This document shows, in pieces, positions 1-8,606 of a stretch of DNA of 64,000 nt. The stretch lies in the NCBI RefSeq assembly GCF_019956415.1, contig NZ_JAHBDK010000042.1, forward strand, positions 1 to 64,000. Reading direction: 5' to 3'. Made by a program: the position numbers and the translations under genes. Below the pieces are notes generated by a model, which did not search any database, was not told where the DNA came from, and was given only the letters and a program-made list of their open reading frames with translations. The first letter of the stretch is position 1. Each line of letters begins with the position of its first letter. This stretch comes from Pseudomonas sp. GL-B-19 (GTDB taxonomy: Bacteria; Pseudomonadota; Gammaproteobacteria; Pseudomonadales; Pseudomonadaceae).

Positions 1-802
1 GTGGCGGGGCTGGAGGTGGAGGTGGGGCAGCCACTACCGGTTTTGGTGGTGGAACTGGTTTAGGTGGCGGGATCGGCTTGGGTTCCGGTGCCGGCTTTGG
101 TGGCGGGACCGGCTTGGGCTCCGGTACCGGTTCTGGTGTGGGTTCCGGTGCCGGAACAGGTTCCGGTTCCACGACAGGCTCGGGGACAGGCTCGATTGGT
201 TTCTCAACCGGTTTCTCAACCGGCGTCACCACCGGCGGCGCTGGCGCTACAGGCGGAACCACGACAACCGGTTCACGGTGCAGGAACCACCAGAGCCACA
301 GCGCCAGAAGAAGCAACAGCAGCGCGAGCAAAGCCGCCGCGATCCACCAGCCACGACGCGACGGCGGTACCACCGGCACCATCGGAACTACCGGAGGCAC
401 GATCGGTTTGGGCGGACGCTGGTTCCAGCGCACCACCAATGGCTCACCGTTGAGGCTGTAGAGTTTGTCCAGCTCAGGCGTGCCGAGCAGGCTGCGTAGG
501 TCATCCGCTACCGTCGGTTGACCGCGTTTTTGCAGTTCATCCGCCAGCTGTCCGAGGGACGTCTGACGCACTTCATAGGTTTCCAGCAAACGTCGTTGCG
601 CGTCCTCGTTGAGGTCGGCATAGGGCGTGGGTTGGCCACCCAGTTCGGTCCACCATTCCAGCACGTCGCCGCTGCCCATCCGCGGGATAGCAAACAGACT
701 GGCGACGGTCGGCGGAAAGTGTTTCTGGATGAGGGCGACTTTGGCTTGCAGCGCACTCATCCCCTCCGATGTGGCTTGCGCATCCCTGATGACCCGCTGC
801 AT
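1..802 (-). CDS. SrfA-like membrane protein with proline-rich tail (3' end cut by window)
   Basis: The frame is open from the ATG at 802 to the window edge, giving 267 codons without a stop. An AGGA lies about ten bases before the start. The first ~150 residues look globular and end in LYSLNGEPLVVRW. A PP-V-rich linker follows, then one strongly hydrophobic segment beginning GWWIAAALLALLLLL, then a long Pro/Glu/Lys tail (repeats such as PEPVPEPKPVPPPKP) that should lie outside the inner membrane. The layout and the motif just before the TM segment closely match the SrfA protein encoded at 14398-15765 (VYLVQGKPVLTFW, then PPVV, then Trp-Leu-rich TM), so I read it as a SrfA paralogue. It is the last visible gene of the operon, 57 bases after a lipoprotein gene. 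The C-terminal domain is outside the window. Function unknown. Confidence 0.75.
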   Translation of the reverse strand, partial: MQRVIRDAQATSEGMSALQAKVALIQKHFPPTVASLFAIPRMGSGDVLEWWTELGGQPTPYADLNEDAQRRLLETYEVRQTSLGQLADELQKRGQPTVADDLRSLLGTPELDKLYSLNGEPLVVRWNQRPPKPIVPPVVPMVPVVPPSRRGWWIAAALLALLLLLLALWLWWFLHREPVVVVPPVAPAPPVVTPVEKPVEKPIEPVPEPVVEPEPVPAPEPTPEPVPEPKPVPPPKPAPEPKPIPPPKPVPPPKPVVAAPPPPPAPP

Positions 803-859
803 GACGACGATTCCTGAAAAAGTGCAGGCATCCGTCGGGATGCCCTGCGGGGTGAAAAG

Positions 860-1366
860 TTACTCTTCGTAGCCGAGGCTGAATTGCAGCTGATTGACCT
901 TCTTCTGCAACGTCTTCAGCTCTTGCTGCTTGGCCGCCAGCGTTGCGGGCGTTGATTTGGTCGTTGGCGCCGCTTGCGAAGCCTTGAGCTGCCGTTCGAG
1001 GTCGGCAATCTGCTTCTGCACCTGGGCTTCATTGCCACGCCGGGTCTTGAGCGAGTTCAGCAGTTGCGTCAGCGACTGATTCAGCGCCACCTGGGATTTC
1101 TGCTGGCTGGCCAGATCGGTTTTGGTGCTGAGTTGTTGGGCCTGAATGTTCTCGTACACCTGACGGAACATTGCGTTTTGCTGACGGGACTCGCTCAGGG
1201 CCTGTTCATTCTGCTTGACCTGATCGCTGTAACCACCGGAGTAGTCGCAGTTCATCTTGGTCAGCATGCTGCTGTCGCGATTGGTCGCATCGCATTCGCC
1301 AGGCTTGGCCGCGCAACCGCTCAGGGCCAGGGCGGCAGTGATGACCATCAGTTGTCTTAGCGTCAT
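860..1366 (-). CDS. Small coiled-coil lipoprotein of the srf operon
   Basis: This is a 168-residue protein. Its N-terminus is a lipoprotein signal: MTLRQLMVITAALALSGC has a lipobox LSGC, with the Cys at residue 18. After the signal come a few cysteines (CDATN, NCDYSGG) and then long heptad-like Gln/Leu/Lys stretches (about residues 50-165), which suggest a coiled coil in the periplasm. The residue after the lipid Cys is Ala, so no Asp +2 retention signal is visible and outer-membrane sorting is likely. The gene starts only 4 bases after the preceding lipoprotein gene, and its Shine-Dalgarno is weak, so translational coupling is likely. I do not recognise a named family. The two adjacent lipoproteins with coiled coils suggest an envelope-spanning scaffold. 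Confidence 0.8.
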   Translation of the reverse strand: MTLRQLMVITAALALSGCAAKPGECDATNRDSSMLTKMNCDYSGGYSDQVKQNEQALSESRQQNAMFRQVYENIQAQQLSTKTDLASQQKSQVALNQSLTQLLNSLKTRRGNEAQVQKQIADLERQLKASQAAPTTKSTPATLAAKQQELKTLQKKVNQLQFSLGYEE

Positions 1367-1370
1367 GTGC

Positions 1371-2102
1371 TTAGCCCAGGGTGATTGCGGAGCGTTGGCT
1401 GTACAGAGCGTCGACTTCCTTCTGCAGGCTGACGACTTTCTGGTTCATTTTCTGAATGTTCATGTCTACCTGCTTCATCTCGGCGCTGGTGCCTTGTGCG
1501 CGTTCGGCGTCTGCCACTTTGCTGTACTCGGTGACTTTGGTGCGCATGTTGGCAAGGTCTTTACGCAGGCGCGCGATGTCCGAATCGATCCCGGCGATTT
1601 GTGCCTGAGCCTTGCTCTTGTCGACTTTCTTGTTGGCGATGTCCTTTTTGATCTGGGCGATTTGCGCCTGGTCATCATTGATCACTTGTTGAGCGGTCGC
1701 GGTACGGGCGATCACGTTCTGCGTGTCTTGTTGGACGTCGCTGTTCATCTTCGCCAAACGGGTGGTGGTGTCGGCGTATTCGCTGCGACGTTGATCCAGG
1801 TAATAGTTGGCGCCCATGGCCACGCCACATGCGGTAATACCGGCGGCGATGACACACACGGTTTTGTTGTTGCTGTTGGACAGTGCGCAAGCGAGGATGC
1901 CGACACCGGCGCCGACGGCGCAGGCCTGGTATCCGGATTTGCTGAAGAACTCTGCGTCATTGCCCTGGGTCAGGCGCGGGTCGGCACCGTCGCCTTCGCC
2001 GAGCATAGAGCTGCCGGTGTTGGCGCAACCGGTCATTAGCAGGCTGCCGGCGACCACGAAAGCGATCTGTAGCTTGAAGCGAGTCCAAAGGCTGCGCGAC
2101 AT
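1371..2102 (-). CDS. Coiled-coil lipoprotein of the srf operon
   Basis: The 243-residue protein has a basic N-terminus and a lipobox (LLMTGC, Cys about residue 26). A small Gly/Ala-rich hydrophobic pair with Cys residues (ACAVGAGVGILACAL and a second similar stretch ending ITACGVAMGANYY) may form a membrane hairpin. The remaining ~130 residues are charged and Gln-rich with heptad periodicity, a probable long coiled coil. An AGGAG lies 8 bases before the ATG. It follows the SUMF1-fold gene by 34 bases and precedes the second lipoprotein gene by 4. No family name can be given from sequence alone. The inference is a periplasm-facing lipoprotein partner of the srf operon products. Confidence 0.8.
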   Translation of the reverse strand: MSRSLWTRFKLQIAFVVAGSLLMTGCANTGSSMLGEGDGADPRLTQGNDAEFFSKSGYQACAVGAGVGILACALSNSNNKTVCVIAAGITACGVAMGANYYLDQRRSEYADTTTRLAKMNSDVQQDTQNVIARTATAQQVINDDQAQIAQIKKDIANKKVDKSKAQAQIAGIDSDIARLRKDLANMRTKVTEYSKVADAERAQGTSAEMKQVDMNIQKMNQKVVSLQKEVDALYSQRSAITLG

Positions 2103-2136
2103 GGTGAAACTCCTAGGTAACGGTGTTGACGCGTTG

Positions 2137-3681
2137 TTATTGAGTGACGGTTTTGCAGCTGTTCAACCAGGCTTCAGTATCGATTTTCTGCTTTTGCAGG
2201 AACGCCTTCTGATTGGCCCAGTGGGTGCGCAAGTAAGGTTTGAGGTCTTGCAGCTGTTTGTTGCGGCTGATGATTTCTTCCATTACCGGGACTTGCGTTT
2301 CAAGCAGTGGCTGGCCGTACAAGGTAGCCGATTCCACCAGGCTGCTGGCGTAGTAACGGCTAAGTTTGTGCAGGCGATCCTTTTGCTCGTCGAGCTTGCC
2401 TTTACGCATGTCGCAACTGGCATCTTTGTCTGCGCTTTCGCAGTTGAGCTTGTAGTTCTTTTGCAGGAAGTCCACGTATTGACCGTCGTCGAGCATTTTG
2501 GTGCACAGGAATGCACCCAGGTTGAGGCTGGCGCGGATCGCCTGGTCGCGGGTTTCTTCCTGCTGCTGGTTGCTGGCGCGCAGCTGGTTTTCCAGGGCCT
2601 GGAGTTTTTCCTTGAGCGCTTTGTCTTCGACGCCCGAGGCGAGGTTGTTCAGGGATTGTACGGTGCCTTTGTCGGCGGATTCGGCTTCCTTGCTGCCGGT
2701 GCCGAGTTTCTTCCAGCTGCTTTCGATGCTGGCGACCCGCTCGCGAGAGGTGAGGGTCGGTGAGACCAGCACCAGTCGCAGGCCGGTGGTCTTGTTTTTC
2801 ACCTGGCCTTCGGCGTTGTAATACGGCTCTTCCTTACGCAATGCCGTACGCAGGTCGGCCTGAGCGGTCAGGTAGTTGCCGCCACGGACGACGTAGCCGC
2901 CGGCCTGACCGTGCTGGCGGTCGAGTTTGTTCAGGCGAAACGGCTCGAACATCATTTCGTCGACGTTACCGAGCATGTCATGCAGGCCCAGCGGGTTGGG
3001 CTTTTGCAGTCCGGTCAATTGCACTTTGCCGTTGGACGATTGCGCCCCGGCGAACCACTCGTAGGCGTTGATGCCTTCTGGCATCGGGTAGTGCGTGTCG
3101 CGGAATTCAGCGGCACCGACTTCCAGCCCGCCGCGCGCGGCGAACTCCCACTCGACTTCGGTGGGCAGGCGCAGGAAGCCTTGGGCGCCGTCTTCCTTGG
3201 GCAGCTTGCCGGCGGCGTTTTTGCGCAGCCACAAGTTGTACTTGTCGGCGGCGTCGATGGCTTGCACCCAGCTCACCGCCGTTTGCGGCAAGCGCATCTT
3301 GGTGGCGGCGGTGGGGCAGGTTGCTTCGGTCAGCGCGGCGTATTGCAGTTGACTCATCTCGTACTTGGCCATCAGGTAGTAGCGGGATTTGTCGTTCTTG
3401 GCCCCGGTAAAGCTGCCTGCGATAAAGGTCGGACGGGTCTGTTCGACGTAGCCGTATTCCGCACCGTCCTGACCGATGTTGATCGGGTAGTCATCCAGCG
3501 GACCGGCCACCGGAATGAACACCTTGCGAAACACCATCGAGCCTTCACAGGGCATCGGCAGCACGACGTCGCTAGCCTCGGGCATCGGGTTGTAATACTT
3601 CTCTTCCCAGCCCGCCGCCGAGGCGTCGAGCAAGTAGCCGAGGCTCAGGGGTAACAGCAAGCCAAAACGTTTATAGCTCAC
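2137..3681 (-). CDS. Exported SUMF1/FGE-fold protein with C-terminal coiled coil
   Basis: This 514-residue protein starts at a GTG with a GGAGA upstream and overlaps the permease gene by 11 bases. Residues 1-23 look like a Sec signal (LLLPLSLGYLL, then DASAAG). Residues ~60-310 carry hallmarks of the formylglycine-generating-enzyme (SUMF1) fold: RLPTEVEWEFAARGG near 172, PLGLHDMLGNVDEMM near 235 and VRGGNYL near 265. In true formylglycine-generating enzymes a Cys-containing strand follows (R-C-x-A-R type). Here the matching stretch reads LRTALRKEEP and lacks Cys, so sulfatase-maturation activity is unlikely and a binding or structural role is more plausible. Residues ~320-514 are helical and charged, with a short Cys-containing segment (LNCESADKDASCDM). 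It sits among ABC-transporter and lipoprotein genes, which suggests a periplasmic component of the same machine. Confidence 0.85.
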   Translation of the reverse strand: MSYKRFGLLLPLSLGYLLDASAAGWEEKYYNPMPEASDVVLPMPCEGSMVFRKVFIPVAGPLDDYPINIGQDGAEYGYVEQTRPTFIAGSFTGAKNDKSRYYLMAKYEMSQLQYAALTEATCPTAATKMRLPQTAVSWVQAIDAADKYNLWLRKNAAGKLPKEDGAQGFLRLPTEVEWEFAARGGLEVGAAEFRDTHYPMPEGINAYEWFAGAQSSNGKVQLTGLQKPNPLGLHDMLGNVDEMMFEPFRLNKLDRQHGQAGGYVVRGGNYLTAQADLRTALRKEEPYYNAEGQVKNKTTGLRLVLVSPTLTSRERVASIESSWKKLGTGSKEAESADKGTVQSLNNLASGVEDKALKEKLQALENQLRASNQQQEETRDQAIRASLNLGAFLCTKMLDDGQYVDFLQKNYKLNCESADKDASCDMRKGKLDEQKDRLHKLSRYYASSLVESATLYGQPLLETQVPVMEEIISRNKQLQDLKPYLRTHWANQKAFLQKQKIDTEAWLNSCKTVTQ

Positions 3682-4894
3682 GCAGACTCTCCGCAGGTTG
3701 GATGTTGATGGCCCGCAGGGCGCCGATCACGGCCACCAGTGCAGCGACCAAAAAGGTCAGGAGCAGGGCGGCCAGGCCATGCCAGACAGTGATGTGGCAA
3801 ACGAAGGTGCCGGTGGCCTGGCTGCTGCCGAGCAGGTAGTCGAACAAATGACTGCCCACGGCATAAAACCCCAGCCCGCCCACGTAGCCGGCCAGGCTCA
3901 GCAATAGCGCTTGCAGGACCACGAAACCGCCGACGGCCCTGCGTTTGAAGCCCAGCAGACGCAGGACCGCCAGGCTTTTGCGTTTGCGGTCGATGTTGGC
4001 CAGGAACGCGCCGACCATCGACGCCACGCAGCCGATCAGCGCCGCCATGGCGATCACACCGAAGATCAGCCCCAGCACATGGTTGATGGCTTTGACGTTG
4101 TCGATGTCGGCCAGTCGGCTCGAGGTTTCGATGTGTTGTTCGTTGAGCCAGTGTTCCAGCGGCGCGACCTGATCGATGTCGCGCGCATACACGCGGGCGC
4201 GGGCATACAGCGGTTGCAGATCACCCTGAGGCTTGCCGGTGGTCACACCGAACCCACTGACCTGATAACCGTCACGAAAGCGCTCCAGATCCAGCAGCAG
4301 CGGCGGGGCGACAAACCCGGCAGCGCGACCGAAACGGGCTCCGTCGAGCACGGCCAGTACCGTCAGCGTCATCTCGCCGCGTTCATTGACACCTTCCAGG
4401 CGGCGCAAGGCCCGCATCTGCACGCTGTCGCCGGCCTTGGCCTGCAAGCGTTGCGCTGCACTGGCGCTGAGGATCACTTGATTGCCGACGGGGTTGAGTG
4501 ACGCCAGGTTCAGTTGTGGGTCGCCGGGTTCGGTGGCGATGATTTCCGCACCTTCGACAAACCGTTGCATGCCGATCAGCAGGTCAGCCTGGGTATTGAG
4601 CGAGCGGGTCTGGCCGAGGGCAAAACCGGTCTCGGGGCGCAGGCGTAAACGCTCGATCCAGGCCGTGTCGTAGTTGCCGTTGCTGAGCATCTTCACTTCA
4701 AGGTTGCGCGGGTCGCGCAGCAGTTCGTCCTGCAGCTGGCTGACCACCCCGTGTTTGAGCCCGAACAGCAGCAACAACGGCGCGATCACCGCCACCAGGG
4801 AGGCGGCGATGCACAGCGAGACCTTGCGGTCGTGCCAGAGGTCTTGCAGCGCCAGTGAACCCAGCAGGTGCAAGCGATCAGTCCATCGGTTCAA
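3671..4894 (-). CDS. ABC transporter permease, FtsX/MacB/LolE-like
   Basis: This 407-residue membrane protein has one N-terminal TM segment (SLCIAASLVAVIAPLLLLFGL), a large extracytoplasmic domain (~50-270) and three C-terminal TM segments (GLIFGVIAMAALIGCVASMV and two after it, with a KRKSLAVLRLLGFKRR loop between). This is the four-TM FtsX/MacB plan. The start is probably the TTG at 4894, preceded by GGGAGAGA, because the only ATG nearby is in the frame of the upstream ATPase gene. The two genes overlap by 17 bases. It pairs with the ATPase at 4878-5579. By family it should couple cytosolic ATP hydrolysis to work on a periplasmic or lipoprotein substrate rather than import a solute. The neighbouring lipoproteins are possible substrates (inference). 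Confidence 0.88.
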   Translation of the reverse strand: MNRWTDRLHLLGSLALQDLWHDRKVSLCIAASLVAVIAPLLLLFGLKHGVVSQLQDELLRDPRNLEVKMLSNGNYDTAWIERLRLRPETGFALGQTRSLNTQADLLIGMQRFVEGAEIIATEPGDPQLNLASLNPVGNQVILSASAAQRLQAKAGDSVQMRALRRLEGVNERGEMTLTVLAVLDGARFGRAAGFVAPPLLLDLERFRDGYQVSGFGVTTGKPQGDLQPLYARARVYARDIDQVAPLEHWLNEQHIETSSRLADIDNVKAINHVLGLIFGVIAMAALIGCVASMVGAFLANIDRKRKSLAVLRLLGFKRRAVGGFVVLQALLLSLAGYVGGLGFYAVGSHLFDYLLGSSQATGTFVCHITVWHGLAALLLTFLVAALVAVIGALRAINIQPAESLREL

Positions 4895-5579
4895 ACAGAG
4901 TCTCTCCCTGATGGCTGATAGCGCCGAGACGCGGCAAGCCGAAATCCTTCAGCAAGGCCCAGTCATGGGACACAACGAGTGCACTCAAACCCATGCTCGA
5001 CACCAGGCTCAGCAGCAACTCGAACAAACGCCGGGCACTGTGAGGGTCTAGCGCGGCGGTCGGCTCGTCGGCCAACAGCAGCAGCGGTTCATGGGCAATT
5101 GCCCGAACGCAGGCCACGCGCTGGCGTTCGCCGATCGACAAGGCCTGAGGTTGTTTATCCAGCAGCCCTTGCAGGCGCAACACGTCAACGGCGTGGTCGA
5201 TGTGCTCGCTCTTTGCCGGCATCCCGAGCAAACGGCGCGGCAGGCTGATGTTGTCACGCACGCTCAGGAACGGCAGCAAGCCGCCGCTCTGCAAAATGAA
5301 TCCCAGATGCCGTGAACGCACCGCTGCAAGAGCAGGCTGGTCGTCAGTGGCCAGCAGTTGGGCGATATCCTGAGCGTGCGTCGGGCCCAGCCGGAAGCGC
5401 TCGAGTTCCACCGGCGCGAGCAACAGGCCGATGGCTTCGAGCAACGTGCTTTTGCCGCTGCCGCTCTCGCCGGTGATGGCGAGGATTTCCCCGGCGCCGA
5501 CCTGCAAGTGCGGCAATCGCACGTGATGAGCCTGTGCGCCTTCACCACGGCGCACCAGCAGGTTCTTGATATCAAGCAT
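4878..5579 (-). CDS. ABC transporter ATP-binding protein, LolD/MacB-like
   Basis: The 233-residue protein has all ABC ATPase motifs: Walker A GESGSGKST near residue 40, a Q-loop (FILQSGGLL), the signature LSIGERQRV, Walker B LLLLADEPT followed by AALD, and the switch His in VVSHDW. The short single-domain form and its pairing with an FtsX-like permease place it with LolD/MacB/FtsE. The start ATG at 5579 lies 10 bases after the vWA gene stop. It is part of the srf operon and should power the adjacent permease at the inner membrane. Confidence 0.93.
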   Translation of the reverse strand: MLDIKNLLVRRGEGAQAHHVRLPHLQVGAGEILAITGESGSGKSTLLEAIGLLLAPVELERFRLGPTHAQDIAQLLATDDQPALAAVRSRHLGFILQSGGLLPFLSVRDNISLPRRLLGMPAKSEHIDHAVDVLRLQGLLDKQPQALSIGERQRVACVRAIAHEPLLLLADEPTAALDPHSARRLFELLLSLVSSMGLSALVVSHDWALLKDFGLPRLGAISHQGETLFEPMD

Positions 5580-5589
5580 CGGCGTCTCG

Positions 5590-7581
5590 TTAAGGCATCA
5601 TTTCCAGTGGCACGGGGTATACGTTGTCCCGCGCATCACTGTCTTTGGCTAAAGCCACCCAACGGTCGACATCGGCGTTGTAACGCTGGTAATGCCGCAG
5701 TTTGGTGTTCAGCGTGCGGATGAATTTCTCTTGCGCCAGACCGTCCCAGCTCTTCCAGGTCTCTTCATCCAGATTCAGCACTTCACTGTGATAAGGCAGG
5801 TCTTCGAGGTACTCGCCGAGGACGTGCATGTCCGCCAGTTTGGCGTTGCCGTTCTGCTTGAGCTGATTGGGATCGGCGCCCATGGTCGCCGCCACCGAGC
5901 GCAGGCGATCGAACATTTCCGTGGGTGAAATCAGGCCTTCGTTGGCGGCATCGAGAATCTGCTTCATCACGTCACTCAAGTCGCTGAGCTGTGACTTGGT
6001 CAGTAGCACCCGCACGTCGGTGGTCGGGATGTTCTGCTTGATCAGGTCGCGGTCGGTGATCCACGCCTTGAACACTGGCGGGGCCTTGCTGTTGGTTTTC
6101 TCGCCGAGATAGGCGAGTTGCATGGCGTGGCCGATCAGCGCCGCGTCTTCGAGCATTTTCTTCTCGGCCGGGTCCTGCTTGGCGTTCGCCGCACTGCCGA
6201 TGGCGTCTTCGCCCATGTAGGCGGCTTTGACTTGTGTAGTGATCGCCGCGGCCAGTGCGTCGACCTTGCGCCCGAATTCCTGCACATCGCCGGCGTTCAC
6301 CGGGTAATACAGCGAGGTGTTGGTGCCCGGGTAGGTCGACAGGTTCTTGTACTGCGCCTCGGCCTTGGCGTGGTCCTTGGCCCCGGCCGGGGTTTTCAAG
6401 TGCAGGGTGTAAATCGCCACGCCCGGGTTGGCGGCTTCCATACGCACCTGCGCGGCGCTCAAACCGGTCTTCGACAGTTTGTCGTCGCCTTCGATGGCAC
6501 CCGCGTCGGTGATCAACACCACGTAGCGCGCGCCGAACTGGCTCCAGTCGACCTTGTCGATGCTCTCCATTACGCCGGCAAACGAGTCTTCATCAAAGCT
6601 GCTGCTCGACACGGTGGCTTGTTTGAGGTCGGCGATCTTGGCGAAAAAGTCGGCGCTGTCTTTCACCTTCGTCGGGTCGGCGTACATCTTGGTGGTGTAT
6701 TCCAGCCCCGGCACCGCCTGGGTGTTGGAGCGGAAAGCCACCAGGCCGAATTTGACCTGCTTGCCGAGATTCTGCGCTTCGATCTTCTGGTAAACCTTGC
6801 GGATCGCCTCGCGGGTGCGGTCGATGTAGGGGTCCATCGAGATCGTCGAGTCGATGACAAATACCACGGCCGCACTGAATTCCTTCAGCTGGTTGGCCTT
6901 TTTGTCTTCGGCTTCCTTGCTGCCGGCAGGGCTGTTTGCAGCACCGCCCTTGGCGTTCTTGTCATCCGGCTTGCTGACGGAGGCGACGTTGAGCAGGCGC
7001 GTGCGGAAACCGCTTTCGGTCATGACTTCTTCGCCACTGAGCACCGGCAGCAGGTAGAACTGCTTTTGCAGGTCGACGAAGTATTCCGGCTCTTCAGCCA
7101 GTACGCCCGGTGCTTGCTGGCCCTTTTTCAGCGTGGCCCGCAGCGGCGCGACTTTGCTGACCGGGTCCGGCGCATCAAGGATGCCTTCGACGGTGGCGCG
7201 GTCCTTGAAAAACAGCAATCGGTCGCGGTTGGCCGGGTTGGTGAAGGCCAGCGTCAGTTGCATCTTCCAGTCGGTGGTGCAGCTGGCAGGCAGCCAGCCA
7301 ATGGTTTTGCCGTAGCTGTCGGGGCCGACTTTCAGCCACTCGGCGTTGTTTGCTTGCGCGCGCTCGTACACATAAAAGCGGCTAAAGACTGGTTGTGCGT
7401 CACCTTCGGCACCGCCCGCCTTCGGGCTTATTTTGCAGCCGGGCGTGGTCAGCACGCGTTGGAACAGGGTCTTTTTACCGGCCTGGATCAGCGGTTTGTC
7501 TTCGGCCTGGGACAGCGGGCTGATGCACAGCGCCAGTAATGCGGCACCGCTCAGCAGGAATCGACTCATGGGCGAGCGCAT
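5590..7581 (-). CDS. Exported vWA-domain protein of the srf operon
   Basis: This 663-residue protein starts at an ATG that shares its A with the TGA of the upstream gene (TGATG), with GGAG upstream. An in-frame ATG at 7569 is an alternative. The N-terminus is a Sec signal peptide (RFLLSGAALLALCISPLSQAED). Residues ~25-130 form an SH3-like or lectin-like front domain (GCKISPKAGG, GWLPASC). A von Willebrand A domain begins near 238, with the MIDAS motif DSTIS at about 243 and the conserved VVLITDAGA later. The last ~200 residues are helical. vWA domains bind metal-dependent protein partners, so an adhesive or assembly role in the periplasm is inferred. A signal peptide directly before the vWA region makes it different from cytosolic MoxR-associated vWA proteins. 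Confidence 0.88.
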   Translation of the reverse strand: MRSPMSRFLLSGAALLALCISPLSQAEDKPLIQAGKKTLFQRVLTTPGCKISPKAGGAEGDAQPVFSRFYVYERAQANNAEWLKVGPDSYGKTIGWLPASCTTDWKMQLTLAFTNPANRDRLLFFKDRATVEGILDAPDPVSKVAPLRATLKKGQQAPGVLAEEPEYFVDLQKQFYLLPVLSGEEVMTESGFRTRLLNVASVSKPDDKNAKGGAANSPAGSKEAEDKKANQLKEFSAAVVFVIDSTISMDPYIDRTREAIRKVYQKIEAQNLGKQVKFGLVAFRSNTQAVPGLEYTTKMYADPTKVKDSADFFAKIADLKQATVSSSSFDEDSFAGVMESIDKVDWSQFGARYVVLITDAGAIEGDDKLSKTGLSAAQVRMEAANPGVAIYTLHLKTPAGAKDHAKAEAQYKNLSTYPGTNTSLYYPVNAGDVQEFGRKVDALAAAITTQVKAAYMGEDAIGSAANAKQDPAEKKMLEDAALIGHAMQLAYLGEKTNSKAPPVFKAWITDRDLIKQNIPTTDVRVLLTKSQLSDLSDVMKQILDAANEGLISPTEMFDRLRSVAATMGADPNQLKQNGNAKLADMHVLGEYLEDLPYHSEVLNLDEETWKSWDGLAQEKFIRTLNTKLRHYQRYNADVDRWVALAKDSDARDNVYPVPLEMMP

Positions 7582-8603
7582 CACTTCTGCAACTCCTCGA
7601 AGCGCTGCTTGGCTTCGGCGTTGTTCGGGTCCTGGGTGAGGATGGTTTCATACCAATAAGCGGCGGTGGCGTTGTCCGCGGTCGGGAAGCACTCGCTGGC
7701 CTTCAGGTATTTAGGGTCGTATTCGCGGGCATAGGCGTTGGCGATCAGCGCGTCACCGGCCTGGGCACGGTTGGCGTACAGACGCTGGGCGACGCCGCAG
7801 TGTTTACCGGCCTTGGCCTGGTTGATGATCTCCAGCAACTTGGCACTGTCGGGTGCTGCCTTGATGCAGGTCTGGACGAAGGTCAACTCGGGCAGGCTGT
7901 TCATGCTGTCGAGGGTGCAGGCTTGAGCGTCGGCGCCGGCGGGTGCGGCGGCAGTGGCTGCAACCGCAGGGGCCGGGGTGCGTTTGTAGAACCAGAATCC
8001 GGCGCCCGCTGCCAGCAACAACACGACAATCAACAGACCGATCAGGCCTTTGTTGCTTTTCTTCACCGGTGCGGGAGGCGGCGTGTAGTCGGGCTCGGTG
8101 AGTACCGACTCCAACTCCACTTCTGGCTCGGCGGTGGACAGGATCAGTTCAGGCATCTCCGGGATCTCCGGGATCTCCGGTGCCGGTGCGCTCGGTGCCG
8201 TCAGTTCGGCACCGCCGTAAGTCGAGCGTGTCTGGCCGCCGGCCGTGGACGGCAGCAAACCAACGCCCGGGCGAACCACACCTTTATCGGCATGACCGTG
8301 GTTCTGTTCGCGCAGTTCGATCTGGAATTGCGAGTTGGCGCCGCCTTCCAGCAGCGGGTCGACCACGTCCGGGCCGACCTGCGTTTCCAAAGCTTCGCCG
8401 TTGGCCGTGAGGTTGAAACGCGAGACCTTGAACCAGAATGGATTGTTGCTCCAGGCCTTGTGGTCCTGAAGGTAAAAACCGTCCTGGTTGCGCTGAATGG
8501 AAAACTCCAGCTGTTCCTCGCCACCCTGCCATTTCTTCACAGTGAGGCGGGCCTGGCCAGGCACATTGGGCTCTAACGCGAGCAGGTCGACACGAATTGG
8601 CAT
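7581..8603 (-). CDS. Single-TM protein of the srf operon, unknown function
   Basis: This 340-residue protein has three parts. Residues 1-~110 are a beta-rich cytosolic domain (LTVKKWQGGEEQLEF, then VDPLLEGGANSQF). A Pro/Glu linker (PEIPEIPEMPEL) runs to one TM segment at about 187-206 (GLIGLLIVVLLLAAGAGFW). The C-terminal ~120 residues contain Cys pairs and end in a Sel1/TPR-like helical unit (AAYWYETILTQDPNNAEAK). It begins 3 bases after srfC and overlaps the vWA gene. I do not recognise a named family. The N-terminal part could be a cytosolic partner of SrfB or SrfC, and the C-terminal part a periplasmic partner of the vWA protein (inference from topology). Confidence 0.8.
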   Translation of the reverse strand: MPIRVDLLALEPNVPGQARLTVKKWQGGEEQLEFSIQRNQDGFYLQDHKAWSNNPFWFKVSRFNLTANGEALETQVGPDVVDPLLEGGANSQFQIELREQNHGHADKGVVRPGVGLLPSTAGGQTRSTYGGAELTAPSAPAPEIPEIPEMPELILSTAEPEVELESVLTEPDYTPPPAPVKKSNKGLIGLLIVVLLLAAGAGFWFYKRTPAPAVAATAAAPAGADAQACTLDSMNSLPELTFVQTCIKAAPDSAKLLEIINQAKAGKHCGVAQRLYANRAQAGDALIANAYAREYDPKYLKASECFPTADNATAAYWYETILTQDPNNAEAKQRFEELQK

Positions 8604-8606
8604 TGC

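Noticed and set aside
64..461. Glycine-rich plus-strand frames (GSGAGFGGGTG type)
   Set aside because: They are the reverse complement of the Pro/Glu/Lys tail coded on the minus strand, which has a ribosome site and continues an ordered domain.
2137..3681. Active formylglycine-generating enzyme
   Set aside because: The fold motifs are present but the catalytic Cys segment is not, and no sulfatase gene is near.
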